Notes under the pieces: generated by a model | The model's input: only the letters and a program-made list of their open reading frames with translations | Databases searched by the model: none | Told to the model about the DNA's origin: nothing | Program-made: the position numbers and the translations under genes | Assembly (NCBI RefSeq): GCF_019510245.1 | Contig: NZ_JAEKKT010000127.1 | Span: forward strand, 124,001 to 188,000 | Direction of reading: 5' to 3' | Source: Streptomyces sp. | GTDB taxonomy: Bacteria; Actinomycetota; Actinomycetes; Streptomycetales; Streptomycetaceae | DNA length: 64,000 nucleotides | Part shown: piece by piece, positions 38,551 to 47,272 of the stretch | Layout of the letters: the number at the start of each line of letters is the position of its first letter | Position numbering within the stretch: position 1 is the first letter of the stretch

Positions 38551-40350
38551 TCAGCGCACCCGGAAGACCGGCCCACGGGGAGTGAACGGCAGGCGACGTC
38601 CGTCCGGGACCAGATAGGCGTGCTCGCGGCGGACCCGCAGGACGTCGCACCAGCCGTCGGTGATCACGAGGACCGGCGCGGTGGGCGGGAAGTCGTCCGC
38701 GCGCTGGAGCAGGTCGATGCCGGGCTGCAGGACCGTACCGCCGCGGCCGTGCACCCGGACCCGGCCGGCGATCTCGGTGGTCGGGAGGTAGCCGGCGTCG
38801 TGGGCCGCGGCGTCGCAGAAGACGACGCGTGCGGCCGGTACGTCACGGGCCTCGGCATAGGAGGCGATCGCGCCGAGCGCCTTGCCGAGCAGGGTGCGGT
38901 CCATGGATCCGGAGGTGTCGAGGACCACGCCGAAAGTGCAGCGGGCGACCTCCTCGGGCGGGAAGTACCGGCCGGCCCGCGGGATGTCCGGGGTGGACGA
39001 CTGCCGGCGCGAGGGGCGGGCGTACGACCGTACGGCCTCCGGGCGCGGCACGAACTCGTCGAACCAGCGGGCGAGCCGGGCGTCCCACGGCAGCGGCGGA
39101 TGGCTGAGCGCGCGGATCTCCTCGACCAGCCCGCCGGGCAGCAGGCCCCGGTCCTGCGTCTGGTGCAGGTCGAGCCCCTGGCACAGGCCCCGGCGGTAGA
39201 ACTCGTCGAGGTCCACGTACGCACCGGGCGGCCCGAGCGGCGCGCCCAGCACGTCACCGCGCCCCTTGCCGCGCAGCGTGGCCAGCCGCCGCATCCTCCT
39301 CAGGTCGACGGCGATCCGGTCGTACACCTCCTCGGCCGAGAGCCCCTGCAACCCGGCGTCGTGCAGCAGTCCTTCGGGCATGGTGCCGACGCGCATCTCG
39401 ACCAGCCAGCCGTTGATGACGTAGTCGCAGGCGATGTTGAAGAGGTAGGGGTCGCGGGTCCCGAGGCGGTCGCCGTGGCGCAGGGCGGCGTGCAGCATCT
39501 CGTGGGCGAGGACGAACCGCCACTCCTCGTCGTCCATCGTCCGCAGCGGGTTGACGTAGATCTCGCCGGCCTCGGGGTTGACCGCGGCGACGGCGATGTC
39601 GTGGGCGCGGGCCAGCTCGGCGTCGGCGACCAGCTTGATGCCGGCCGCGATGCCGCCGAGCAGCGGGTAGGAGGAGACGAACCAGCTCAGCGCCTGTTCC
39701 CAGGGGCGCAGCGGGGTCGGCGGCCCGGACATGGAGGCGCGGCGGCCGCCGGCCAGGTCCATCGCCCGGGACATGGTGCGGGTCAGCGCGTGCGCGAACC
39801 CCACCTGCCAGTCGGGGACCTGACCGGCCCACTTGCTCCAGGAGAGGAGGAGCTGGTCGGGCTCACCGCCGTTCGTCCCGCCGCGCTCGTACGCGGCCGG
39901 GACGGAGCCGGTCCGGCGCCAGCCGGCGGCGAGCCGCTCCTCGTCGCCCTCCGGGTAGGAGGCGGGCAGGTGGTCGGGGGCCGCACCGATCGGGAAGGTC
40001 TCCAGGAAGCGGTTGACGACGGTGCAGCGGGCGGCGAGGTCGTAGCGGTCCGGCTGGGTGCGCGGGCCGGTGGCGGCGGGGAGGTGGCCGAAGCCCAGAT
40101 GGATGGTGCAGTGCGCCAACGCCCAGGCCCACTCGGCGGGTTCGGCACGCCGGGTGGCGTGCGCGTGCAGGACCCCGTCGGAGTCCGCGCGCACCAGGCC
40201 CTCCCGGGGGGCGAGTTCGCACTTCTCGTGTCGGCAGATCGTGAACTCCACCGCCCGCAGGGCGGGATTGGCGCGCAGCAGCTCGACACCGGCCGCGAAG
40301 TTCTCGGCGGCCGGGTCCTGCTTCTTGCGCGCGGCCGCGGCTCGGCTCAC
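38551..40350 (-). CDS. DUF2201-type putative metallopeptidase with C-terminal VWA-like domain
   Basis: HEMLHAALRHGDR (HExxH) and FGVVLDTSGSMDRTLLGKALGAI (MIDAS DxSxS). Confidence 0.85.
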   Translation of the reverse strand: MSRAAAARKKQDPAAENFAAGVELLRANPALRAVEFTICRHEKCELAPREGLVRADSDGVLHAHATRRAEPAEWAWALAHCTIHLGFGHLPAATGPRTQPDRYDLAARCTVVNRFLETFPIGAAPDHLPASYPEGDEERLAAGWRRTGSVPAAYERGGTNGGEPDQLLLSWSKWAGQVPDWQVGFAHALTRTMSRAMDLAGGRRASMSGPPTPLRPWEQALSWFVSSYPLLGGIAAGIKLVADAELARAHDIAVAAVNPEAGEIYVNPLRTMDDEEWRFVLAHEMLHAALRHGDRLGTRDPYLFNIACDYVINGWLVEMRVGTMPEGLLHDAGLQGLSAEEVYDRIAVDLRRMRRLATLRGKGRGDVLGAPLGPPGAYVDLDEFYRRGLCQGLDLHQTQDRGLLPGGLVEEIRALSHPPLPWDARLARWFDEFVPRPEAVRSYARPSRRQSSTPDIPRAGRYFPPEEVARCTFGVVLDTSGSMDRTLLGKALGAIASYAEARDVPAARVVFCDAAAHDAGYLPTTEIAGRVRVHGRGGTVLQPGIDLLQRADDFPPTAPVLVITDGWCDVLRVRREHAYLVPDGRRLPFTPRGPVFRVR

Positions 40351-41408
40351 CGCCGGGCCTCCACCAGCCGGGGCATGTCACGGGCCGCCTCGATCAGGAA
40401 CCAGGCGGGCAGCACCGGGTTGCCGTCCGCGTCGGAGGCGATGACGGTCTGGGCGACCTCGACGGAGATCTCGGCCAGCTGCACGAGCAGCGACTTGGCC
40501 CGGTAGGCGGTCTGCCGGCCGTTCGCCGACATGTGCTCCCTGTCGGCGGGCAGTTCCTTGACCAGCCGTCCCCGGAACGACTCGGCGAGGTAGTACAGCA
40601 GGTCGCGGTCCTCGATCCGGGGCGGCCACCCCGCGTCCCCCTTCAGGATCGCCTCGATCCCGAACCGGCTGCGCACGATCTTGACGTATCCGCAGAAGGC
40701 GGTGGCGTGCGCCGGGGTCAGCATGCCGTGCGCCAGGACCTTCAGCGTCTCCTCGTCCAGCCCGGGTCCGAAGGAGTGCAGGGCGTCGGAGAGCATGTGC
40801 CAGGAGCGCGGGGTGGAGAACGGCTCCTCGGTCTTCGGCGGCTTGGACCACAGGTGGTCGGGGCGGTCGGTGAGGTGGTCGAGGATCCACGGATGGATGC
40901 CGCCCGCCGCGGCCCAGGCGAGCCAGTCGTGCGCGGAGGCCTCCAGGTGGACGTGGGCCAGCCGGTTGACGAGCGCGGAGGCGATGGGCCGGGCGAGGGC
41001 GTTGTCGGTGGCCCGGTTGCCGGCGCCGATGACGATCGAGCCCTTGGGCAGCTCGTAGTTCCCGATCCGCCGGTCGAGGATCAGCGAGTAGAACGCCTTC
41101 TGCACATCAGGGGTGGCCGCGTTCAGTTCGTCGAGGAACAGGCAGTAGGGCTCGTCCCGCGCGATCGCCTCCGGCGGGCAGAAGACGGACCGCCCGTCCC
41201 GGATCTGCGGAACCCCGATCAGGTCCTCGGGCGCGAGCTGCGTACCCAGCAGGCTCACACACTCCAGCCCGAGCGATTCGGCGAACTCCCGCACCAGGGA
41301 GGACTTCCCGATGCCGGGGGCGCCCCAGATGAAGACGGGCCGGACGGTGGCGAGACCGAGGAGGAGTTCGGGGATACGGGAGGGCGTGACGGTCACGGCT
41401 GCCTGCAA
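40347..41408 (-). CDS. MoxR-type AAA+ ATPase
   Basis: FIWGAPGIGKSSLVREF Walker A, LFLDELNAATPDVQKAF Walker B, sensor GAGNRATDNA; stop overlaps ATG of the VWA gene. Confidence 0.92.
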   Translation of the reverse strand: MQAAVTVTPSRIPELLLGLATVRPVFIWGAPGIGKSSLVREFAESLGLECVSLLGTQLAPEDLIGVPQIRDGRSVFCPPEAIARDEPYCLFLDELNAATPDVQKAFYSLILDRRIGNYELPKGSIVIGAGNRATDNALARPIASALVNRLAHVHLEASAHDWLAWAAAGGIHPWILDHLTDRPDHLWSKPPKTEEPFSTPRSWHMLSDALHSFGPGLDEETLKVLAHGMLTPAHATAFCGYVKIVRSRFGIEAILKGDAGWPPRIEDRDLLYYLAESFRGRLVKELPADREHMSANGRQTAYRAKSLLVQLAEISVEVAQTVIASDADGNPVLPAWFLIEAARDMPRLVEARR

Positions 41409-41506
41409 GAGGCTGCTCCTTGGGGGTGTTCGAGAGGTGTGGGACTCGAACAGTGTGAGCCGGGGACATGACGAACGCAGCCGATTTATCTGGAGGCCGG
41501 CGAGAG

Positions 41507-41576
41507 CGCCCCGTCAGGGGCGCCGGGGGTACCCCCGGCCGAAGGCTGGGGGCGGAACTGCGCGACCAGCCCCCAC
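41507..41576 (+). repeat. Dispersed intergenic repeat, long form, copy C
   Basis: GCGCCCCGTCAGGGGCGCCGGGGGTACCCCCGGCCGAAGGCTGGGGGCGGAACTGCGCGACCAGCCCCC. Confidence 0.9.
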
Positions 41577-41596
41577 CGGCCCGCGCGGTGAACGAA

Positions 41597-43654
41597 CTAC
41601 GCGGCTCTCTCGCCTTCCTCCAGCGGCACTTGCGGCCCGTCCGCCTCCATGAGCCACCGCCGCAACACCCCGTGCACCGCCTCGGCCCCCACGAGCTCCT
41701 GCCCCTCCCCCACCGGTTCGGACACACAGACCGGCGACAGCAGGAACGGCCGCCCCTGCGCGCCCCCCAGCCCCCCGTGCGACCCGATCTGCTCCTCGAA
41801 CGCCAGCACCTCCCCGCTCTCCGGGTCGTACCACGAGTTGACCATGATGTCGGCGGTGTGCGGAAAGGAGTGCGTGCGCCGTACGGCATCCGCGGCCCCC
41901 GGCCCGAAGACGCCGAGCGGTCCGGCGGAGCCGTCCAGCCGGTTGAGGGGTATCTCCGCGCCGTAGGCGCCGAGCACCACCCCACCGTGCTCCGCGCTGC
42001 GCACCAGCAGGAACCCGACGCCGGGATGGTTGGCGAGCGTCGGCAGCAGCGCGGGATGGCGCGCGTCGATCTCCTCCTTGGTCATCCGGTGCGGTACGTC
42101 CGGGAAGGAGACCAGGCCCAGGTTGCCGGAGGCGAGCACGACCGGCTCCGAGCGGCGGGTGGGCCGGTGCTTCTCGCCGCTCTCCTCGACCGGCCTGCGC
42201 AGCGCCGCACGGACCGCGGCCCGCGCCTCCGTGCCGCTGTGGGTGCGCTCGGCCCTGCGCGGCACGTGCAGTCCGCAGCCGGCCCGGACCAGGTCGCCGA
42301 GGCTGAGGCCGTAGCGGGTGTGGAAGGTCTCGCCGGGGCTCTGGCCGTGGTCGGAGAGGACGACGATCCGGTACTCCCGGGGGGCGTGCTCAGCGGCCTT
42401 CTCGATCAGGGCGAGGGCGCGGTCCAGGCGTTGCAGGACCTTCTCGGTGTCCCGGCTGTGCGGGCCGGAGTGGTGGGCGACCTCGTCGTAGGCGACCAGG
42501 TCGGCGTAGACGGCGCTGCGGCCGACGAGCAGGTCTCCCATGACCGCGGCGACGACGACGTCCCGTTCCACGACGGTCGCGAAGGCGCGGACGAAGGGGT
42601 AGAGGCCGCCGCGCCCGACGCGCGGGCGCTGCCTGCGGAGGCGGGCCGCGGTGGACTGGCCGATCTCGCGGGCGACCTCGGCGAAGAAGGAGAGCGCGGT
42701 GCGGACGGCGTTGGCCGGGTCGGCGAAGTACGCGAAGTAACCGGCGCGGGAGCGGTTCTCCCGGCCGCGGCGGCGGGTGGCTATGGACAGGACGAGGGCC
42801 TGTTCGTCGGCGCCGCCGCTGAAGAGGTTGCCGCGGCTGGCGCCGTCCAGGGTGAGCAGTCCCCCGTCGGCGGTGCGCTCGATCGCCCGGCGCTGGAGTT
42901 CGGCGGCGCTGGTCGGCCGGTTGCAGACCATCACCTCCCGGTGCTCCTTCTCGTACCAGCGGAAGGCGGGGACGTCGAAGTTGGAGCCGTGCAGGATGCC
43001 GAGCTGGCTGGCGCCGGTCTGGCTGGACCAGTCGGTGCGCCAGGGGGTGAGCCGGTGGGTGGGCTCCCCGTGCACCCTTCCCAGCCAGCCGGCCACCGTC
43101 GGCATCAGGCCCTTGGCGACGGCGGCGGTGAGCACGTCGTGGCCGACTCCGTCGAGTTGGAGGAAGACGGTGCCGGGGGTGGCCGGGCAGGGCGGCTGGG
43201 ATCTGCGGCGGCGGATGGCGAGGCGGGAGAGCCGGTGGCCGTAGGCGTCGTCGTCGCGGACGGCGAGGGCACCGCCGGTGGCGGAGGCGACGGCGGACAT
43301 CACGGCGGCCACGATCACGGCGGTCTCCGGCGCGGCCTCGCTCTGCCCGGAGGGGTTGATGCGCAGGGCGACGAGGAGGAGCGAGCCGTTGAGGAAGAAG
43401 ACCAGCAGGCCGAGGACGAGGGCGGGCACGAGCAGCAGCAGCCGTACGAGGAGCGGCCAGACGACGGCGGAGAGCACACCGAAGGCGCCGGCGCCGAGGG
43501 CGGCGGTCATGGCGATCCGGGTGGCGCTGTCACCGTCGGGCGACTGGAGCTGGAAGTCCGGCAGGAGGCCGGCGAGGACCAGCATGGTGACGGTGGACAC
43601 CGCCCAGACCGTGACGCTCCGTCCGACCTGACTGACGACCCGCCGCCACCGCAC
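41597..43654 (-). CDS. Membrane-anchored alkaline phosphatase superfamily/phosphodiesterase with N-terminal multi-TM (phage-holin-like) domain
   Basis: Four hydrophobic helices, then TVFLQLDGVGHDVLTAAVAKGLMPTVAGWL...IVVLSDHGQSPGETF. Confidence 0.85.
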   Translation of the reverse strand: MRWRRVVSQVGRSVTVWAVSTVTMLVLAGLLPDFQLQSPDGDSATRIAMTAALGAGAFGVLSAVVWPLLVRLLLLVPALVLGLLVFFLNGSLLLVALRINPSGQSEAAPETAVIVAAVMSAVASATGGALAVRDDDAYGHRLSRLAIRRRRSQPPCPATPGTVFLQLDGVGHDVLTAAVAKGLMPTVAGWLGRVHGEPTHRLTPWRTDWSSQTGASQLGILHGSNFDVPAFRWYEKEHREVMVCNRPTSAAELQRRAIERTADGGLLTLDGASRGNLFSGGADEQALVLSIATRRRGRENRSRAGYFAYFADPANAVRTALSFFAEVAREIGQSTAARLRRQRPRVGRGGLYPFVRAFATVVERDVVVAAVMGDLLVGRSAVYADLVAYDEVAHHSGPHSRDTEKVLQRLDRALALIEKAAEHAPREYRIVVLSDHGQSPGETFHTRYGLSLGDLVRAGCGLHVPRRAERTHSGTEARAAVRAALRRPVEESGEKHRPTRRSEPVVLASGNLGLVSFPDVPHRMTKEEIDARHPALLPTLANHPGVGFLLVRSAEHGGVVLGAYGAEIPLNRLDGSAGPLGVFGPGAADAVRRTHSFPHTADIMVNSWYDPESGEVLAFEEQIGSHGGLGGAQGRPFLLSPVCVSEPVGEGQELVGAEAVHGVLRRWLMEADGPQVPLEEGERAA

Positions 43655-43811
43655 GCCCCACCGACCTCACGTCCACGACCCCGCCGGCTGCGGGTCCACC
43701 GGCGTCAACACTTTCACATGGAGGGGCACCGGATGCGTGCGACGTCGATTGCCGAGGGCGGCACCGCCGGATCCCCGCCGTCGCCGCGGGGTGCGCCCGG
43801 CGGGGGGCGCG

Positions 43812-43898
43812 GGCTGTGTCGCCGTACGGCCGCCGCCGCCGCGTGAGCGCGGCCGCGGCTGTGTCGCCGTACGGCCGCCGCCGCGTGAGCGCGGCCGG
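43812..43898. repeat. Tandem duplication (45 nt + 42 nt copy)
   Basis: ggctgtgtcgccgtacggccgccgccgccgcgtgagcgcggccgc repeated, second copy missing one ccg. Confidence 0.85.
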
Positions 43899-43926
43899 CC
43901 ACGACGGCGCCGCAGACGATCCACGG

Positions 43927-43984
43927 CACATCGCGGCACCACCAGCGGAGCCCTCCACATCGCGGCACCACCCGCGGAGCCCTC
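43927..43984. repeat. 2 x 29-nt tandem repeat with a decayed third partial copy
   Basis: cacatcgcggcaccacc[a/c]gcggagccctc twice. Confidence 0.85.
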
Positions 43985-44008
43985 CTGCGGAGACCACCCG
44001 CGGGGCGC

Positions 44009-44440
44009 CTAGCGTCCGTCGTAGCCCGCCGTCGGCATCGACAGCCTGCGGTGGACCCGGGCCTTCATCTGGGCGTCGTAGTACGGCTCGGCCCGGCCCA
44101 CCGTCTCCACCCGGACCCCGCGTCTCGCGCACTCCGCCATGAAGTCCTCGACCGACGACAGCGCGCTCTCCAGGACCCGTCTGCTCGGGGCGACGAAGAC
44201 GTCGAGGCCGGGCCGGACGCCGGTCCACAGGGCGCTGTGGTCGGGGCGCAGGCCGCGGACCAGGAGCTCGCGGGCGATGACGTAGCCGTGCTCGACGGCC
44301 CAGCGTGCGCACATCGCGTGCTGGCTGCGGGAGTCGACCAGGAAGGGGTCGATCTCCAGTTCCTCCAGCGGTGTCAGACTCGCGATCGCGGTCACCCGCA
44401 CCGGCACGAGCCCGCCGGAGGCACCCCGCACCTGTCCCAT
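44009..44440 (-). CDS. Conserved hypothetical protein
   Basis: PLEELEIDPFLVDSRSQHAMCARWAVEHGYVIARELLVRGLRPDHSALW...; actinomycete codon pattern; function unknown. Confidence 0.6.
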   Translation of the reverse strand: MGQVRGASGGLVPVRVTAIASLTPLEELEIDPFLVDSRSQHAMCARWAVEHGYVIARELLVRGLRPDHSALWTGVRPGLDVFVAPSRRVLESALSSVEDFMAECARRGVRVETVGRAEPYYDAQMKARVHRRLSMPTAGYDGR

Positions 44441-44523
44441 GGCGTCCCCCTCACCTCCGGGTTTCGCCGCCGACCCTACTCCTGCACGTAGGCTTCGGGG
44501 AGTCGCGCGAAGGAGGCAAAGAG

Positions 44524-45297
44524 GTGCCGGTGGAGATCACCTGGTGGGGTCACGCCACCTGCACGATCGAGGATTCGGGCACACGCCTGCTCACCGATCC
44601 TCTGTTCGCGCGCCGGCTCGCCCACCTCCGGCGCCGCCGGGGCGCCCCGCCGCCGCCCGAGGCCCGCCGCGCGGACCTCGTGCTCGTCTCCCACCTGCAC
44701 GCGGACCATCTGCACGCCCCCTCGCTCGCCGGGCTCGCCCCGGGCACGCGCCTGCTTGTGCCCCGGGGCGCACCACGGGCGGTCCCCGCGCTCCGCCGCC
44801 TCCGTCGGCTGCGGATCACCGAGGTGGAGGTCGGCGACGAGATACCGGTCGGTCCCCTCGTCGTACGGGCCGTGCCCGCGCGGCACGACGGCCGCCGGCT
44901 GCCGGTCGGACCGCACCGCTCCCCCGCCCTCGGATACGTCGTCGAGGGCGCGGCGCGCACGTACTTCGCCGGGGACACCGGGCTGTTCGACGGGATGGCC
45001 GAGGCGGTCGGTCCGGTGGACGTGGCCCTGCTGCCGGTCGGCGGATGGGGGCCGTACCTCGGGGAGGGCCACCTGGACGCCGGGCGGGCGGCGCGGGCGC
45101 TGGCGCTGCTGGGACCGCGCAGCGCGGTGCCGGTGCACTACGGGACGTACTGGCCGATCGGCATGGACGGGGTACGCCCGCACGAGTTCCATGCGCCCGG
45201 CGACGAGTTCGTGCGCCTCGCGGCCGAGTACGCGCCGCAGGTGGCGGTGCACAGGCTCGGCCACGGGGAGAGCGTGCGGCTGGAGGTCGCGCGGTGA
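44524..45297 (+). CDS. MBL-fold metal-dependent hydrolase (UlaG/beta-lactamase-like)
   Basis: ITWWGHATCTIEDSGTRLLTDPLF...VSHLHADHLH...YFAGDTGLFDGM. Confidence 0.9.
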   Translation: MPVEITWWGHATCTIEDSGTRLLTDPLFARRLAHLRRRRGAPPPPEARRADLVLVSHLHADHLHAPSLAGLAPGTRLLVPRGAPRAVPALRRLRRLRITEVEVGDEIPVGPLVVRAVPARHDGRRLPVGPHRSPALGYVVEGAARTYFAGDTGLFDGMAEAVGPVDVALLPVGGWGPYLGEGHLDAGRAARALALLGPRSAVPVHYGTYWPIGMDGVRPHEFHAPGDEFVRLAAEYAPQVAVHRLGHGESVRLEVAR

Positions 45298-45941
45298 GAC
45301 TGCTGGTGGTCGTGGCGGCCGCCGCCGGCTCCACCGCGGCGACCTCGTCGACGTCGACCGAGTCCGCGCAGCAGGCGATCGGGTATCCGACGCTGTTCCT
45401 GCTGGTGCTGATCGGGGCGTTGGTGCCGGTGATACCGACGGGGGCGCTGGTGAGCTCGGCGGCGGTGGTGGCGTTTCACCAGACGGCGCCGTTCGCGCTG
45501 GCGCTGGTGTTCGTGACGGCGTCGCTGGCGGCCTTCCTGGGGGATGCGGCGCTGTACTGGCTGGGACGGCGGGGGCTGCGGTCGAAGAACGGGTCGCGGT
45601 GGCTGGAGGCGATCCGGGCGCGGGCGCCGGAGGAGCGGCTGGCACAGGCGCAGGAGAAGCTGGCCGAGCACGGGGTCGCCGTGCTGGTGCTGTCCCGGCT
45701 GGTGCCGGCCGGCCGGATACCCGTCATGCTGGCGTGTCTGCTGGCGGAGTGGCCGCTGCGGCGGTTCGCGCGGGGGAACGTGGCGGCGTGCCTGGCGTGG
45801 GCGGTGACGTATCAGGTGATCGGGATCCTGGGTGGGTCGTTGTTCCCGGAGCCGTGGGAAGGGGTGGCGGCGGCGGTGGGGCTGACGGTGGCCATCGGTG
45901 TGGCGCCGAGTGTGTGGCGGCGGGTCCGGTCTGCCGGGTGA
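45294..45941 (+). CDS. DedA/VTT-domain family membrane protein
   Basis: GALVPVIPTGALVSSAAVVAFH...GDAALYWLGRRG...VLVLSRLVPAGRIPVMLACLLAEW; GTGA overlap with upstream gene. Confidence 0.85.
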   Translation: MRLLVVVAAAAGSTAATSSTSTESAQQAIGYPTLFLLVLIGALVPVIPTGALVSSAAVVAFHQTAPFALALVFVTASLAAFLGDAALYWLGRRGLRSKNGSRWLEAIRARAPEERLAQAQEKLAEHGVAVLVLSRLVPAGRIPVMLACLLAEWPLRRFARGNVAACLAWAVTYQVIGILGGSLFPEPWEGVAAAVGLTVAIGVAPSVWRRVRSAG

Positions 45942-45965
45942 CGGTGCGTCGCGGGGCGCGGGTGC

Positions 45966-46010
45966 GTCGTGGTGGCTCGCGCGGTGTCCCGCGCCCCTGC
46001 CGGGGCGCTC
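45966..46010 (+). repeat. Dispersed intergenic repeat, short form, copy E
   Basis: gtcgtggtggctcgcgcggtgtcccgcgcccctgccggggcgctc; matches copy D1. Confidence 0.75.
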
Positions 46011-47272
46011 TAAGCGACGGCGCTGCCGATTGAGGTCCGCTCCAGAACCCTCGATCCCCCGACCGGCAGATCCCACAGGTCCTCTCGCCCCAACCCCGCC
46101 TTCTCCCAAGCCGCCCGTACCCGCGTCAGCGGTTCCAGCACCGGCTCCGCGGAGAGGATGAAGGTGCCCCAGTGCATCGGGGCCATCCGCCGGGCCCCCA
46201 GGTCCTCCGTCGCCCGGACCGCCTCCTCGGGGTCCAGGTGGACGTCGCTGAGCCACCAGCGGGGGTTGTAGGCGCCGATGGGCATCAGGGCAAGGTCGAT
46301 GCCGGGGTAGCGGCGGCCGATGCGGGAGAACCAGTGGCCGTAGCCCGTGTCGCCGGCGAAGTACACGCGGCCGCCGTCGGAGGCGGTGAGAACCCAGCCG
46401 CCCCAGAGGCTGTGGCAGGTGTCGGTGAGGGTGCGCTTGGACCAGTGGTGGGCGGGAACGAAGTCGAAGCGGACCCCGGACAGTTCGGCCGCCTCCCACC
46501 AGTCCAGCTCGGTGACGGTGGTGAAGCGGCGGCGCCGGAACCAGCGGCCGAGCCCGGCCGGCACGAACACCGGGGTGTCGCGCGGGAGGCGGCGCAGGGT
46601 GGGGGCGTCCAGGTGGTCGTAGTGGTTGTGGCTGATGACGACCGCGTCGACGTGCGGCAGGGTCTCCCAGGGGACGCCGACCGGCGTGACGCGGGCGGGG
46701 GTGCCGAGGATGCGGCGGGACCAGACCGGGTCGGTGAGGACGGTCAGGCCACCGATGCGGACGACCCAACTGGCGTGTCCCGCCCAGGTGACGGCGACAG
46801 TGCCGGCGTCGGTGCGGGGCAGCGGGCCGGGTGCATAGGGCAGCCGGCCGACGTCGGCGAGGCCCTCGCGGCCGGGGCGCACGGAGCCCTCGCGGGCGAA
46901 CCGGGCCATGGCCTTGAGGCCGGGCAGCGGGGCGGTCAGGCGGTCGTGGAAGGTCCGCGGCCAGACCCGGAGTTCGCCCAGCGGTCGGGGGTCGGCCAGT
47001 GGCGGGAACGGCGGCGCGTACGGAGCCGGGGCCCTGCCGGGACCGGCTTCTGCGGGGGCCGTGGCAGGTGTGGTGAGGGCGGTCGTCGTCGGAGCGGTCG
47101 AGGGTGGAGCAGTCGTGGTCGGAGCGGTCGTCGTCGGAACGCTCACTGTCGGAGCAGGCGTAGTCGGAGCAGGCGTCGTCGGAACGGTCGCCGTCGGAAC
47201 GGTCGTCGTGGTGGCAGTCGTCGTGGTGGCAGTCGTCGTCGCGGGCCCTGACTCATGCGTCTGCTGCGTCAT
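46010..47272 (-). CDS. MBL-fold hydrolase (NAPE-PLD-like) with Thr/Pro-rich N-terminal repeat tail
   Basis: VTWAGHASWVVRIGGLTVLTDPVWSRR...ISHNHYDHLD...YFAGDTGYGHWF; ATGA overlap with upstream aminotransferase. Confidence 0.9.
   Translation of the reverse strand: MTQQTHESGPATTTATTTTATTTTVPTATVPTTPAPTTPAPTVSVPTTTAPTTTAPPSTAPTTTALTTPATAPAEAGPGRAPAPYAPPFPPLADPRPLGELRVWPRTFHDRLTAPLPGLKAMARFAREGSVRPGREGLADVGRLPYAPGPLPRTDAGTVAVTWAGHASWVVRIGGLTVLTDPVWSRRILGTPARVTPVGVPWETLPHVDAVVISHNHYDHLDAPTLRRLPRDTPVFVPAGLGRWFRRRRFTTVTELDWWEAAELSGVRFDFVPAHHWSKRTLTDTCHSLWGGWVLTASDGGRVYFAGDTGYGHWFSRIGRRYPGIDLALMPIGAYNPRWWLSDVHLDPEEAVRATEDLGARRMAPMHWGTFILSAEPVLEPLTRVRAAWEKAGLGREDLWDLPVGGSRVLERTSIGSAVA

Noticed and set aside
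41468-43846. 792-aa + strand ORF
   Set aside because: Antisense to the phosphodiesterase; composition artefact
43667-43971. Short Arg-rich ORFs over the 43.8 kb repeats
   Set aside because: Overlapping frames on both strands created by GC-rich tandem repeats; no RBS or conserved sequence recognised
44009-44440. Possible serine recombinase fragment
   Set aside because: HAMCARWAVEHGYVIARE loosely resembles resolvase text, but no catalytic Ser motif or recombination-associated features are visible
44524-47272. MBL-fold proteins as the missing PqqB
   Set aside because: Both look UlaG/NAPE-PLD-like, are over 30 kb from pqq and in unrelated operons
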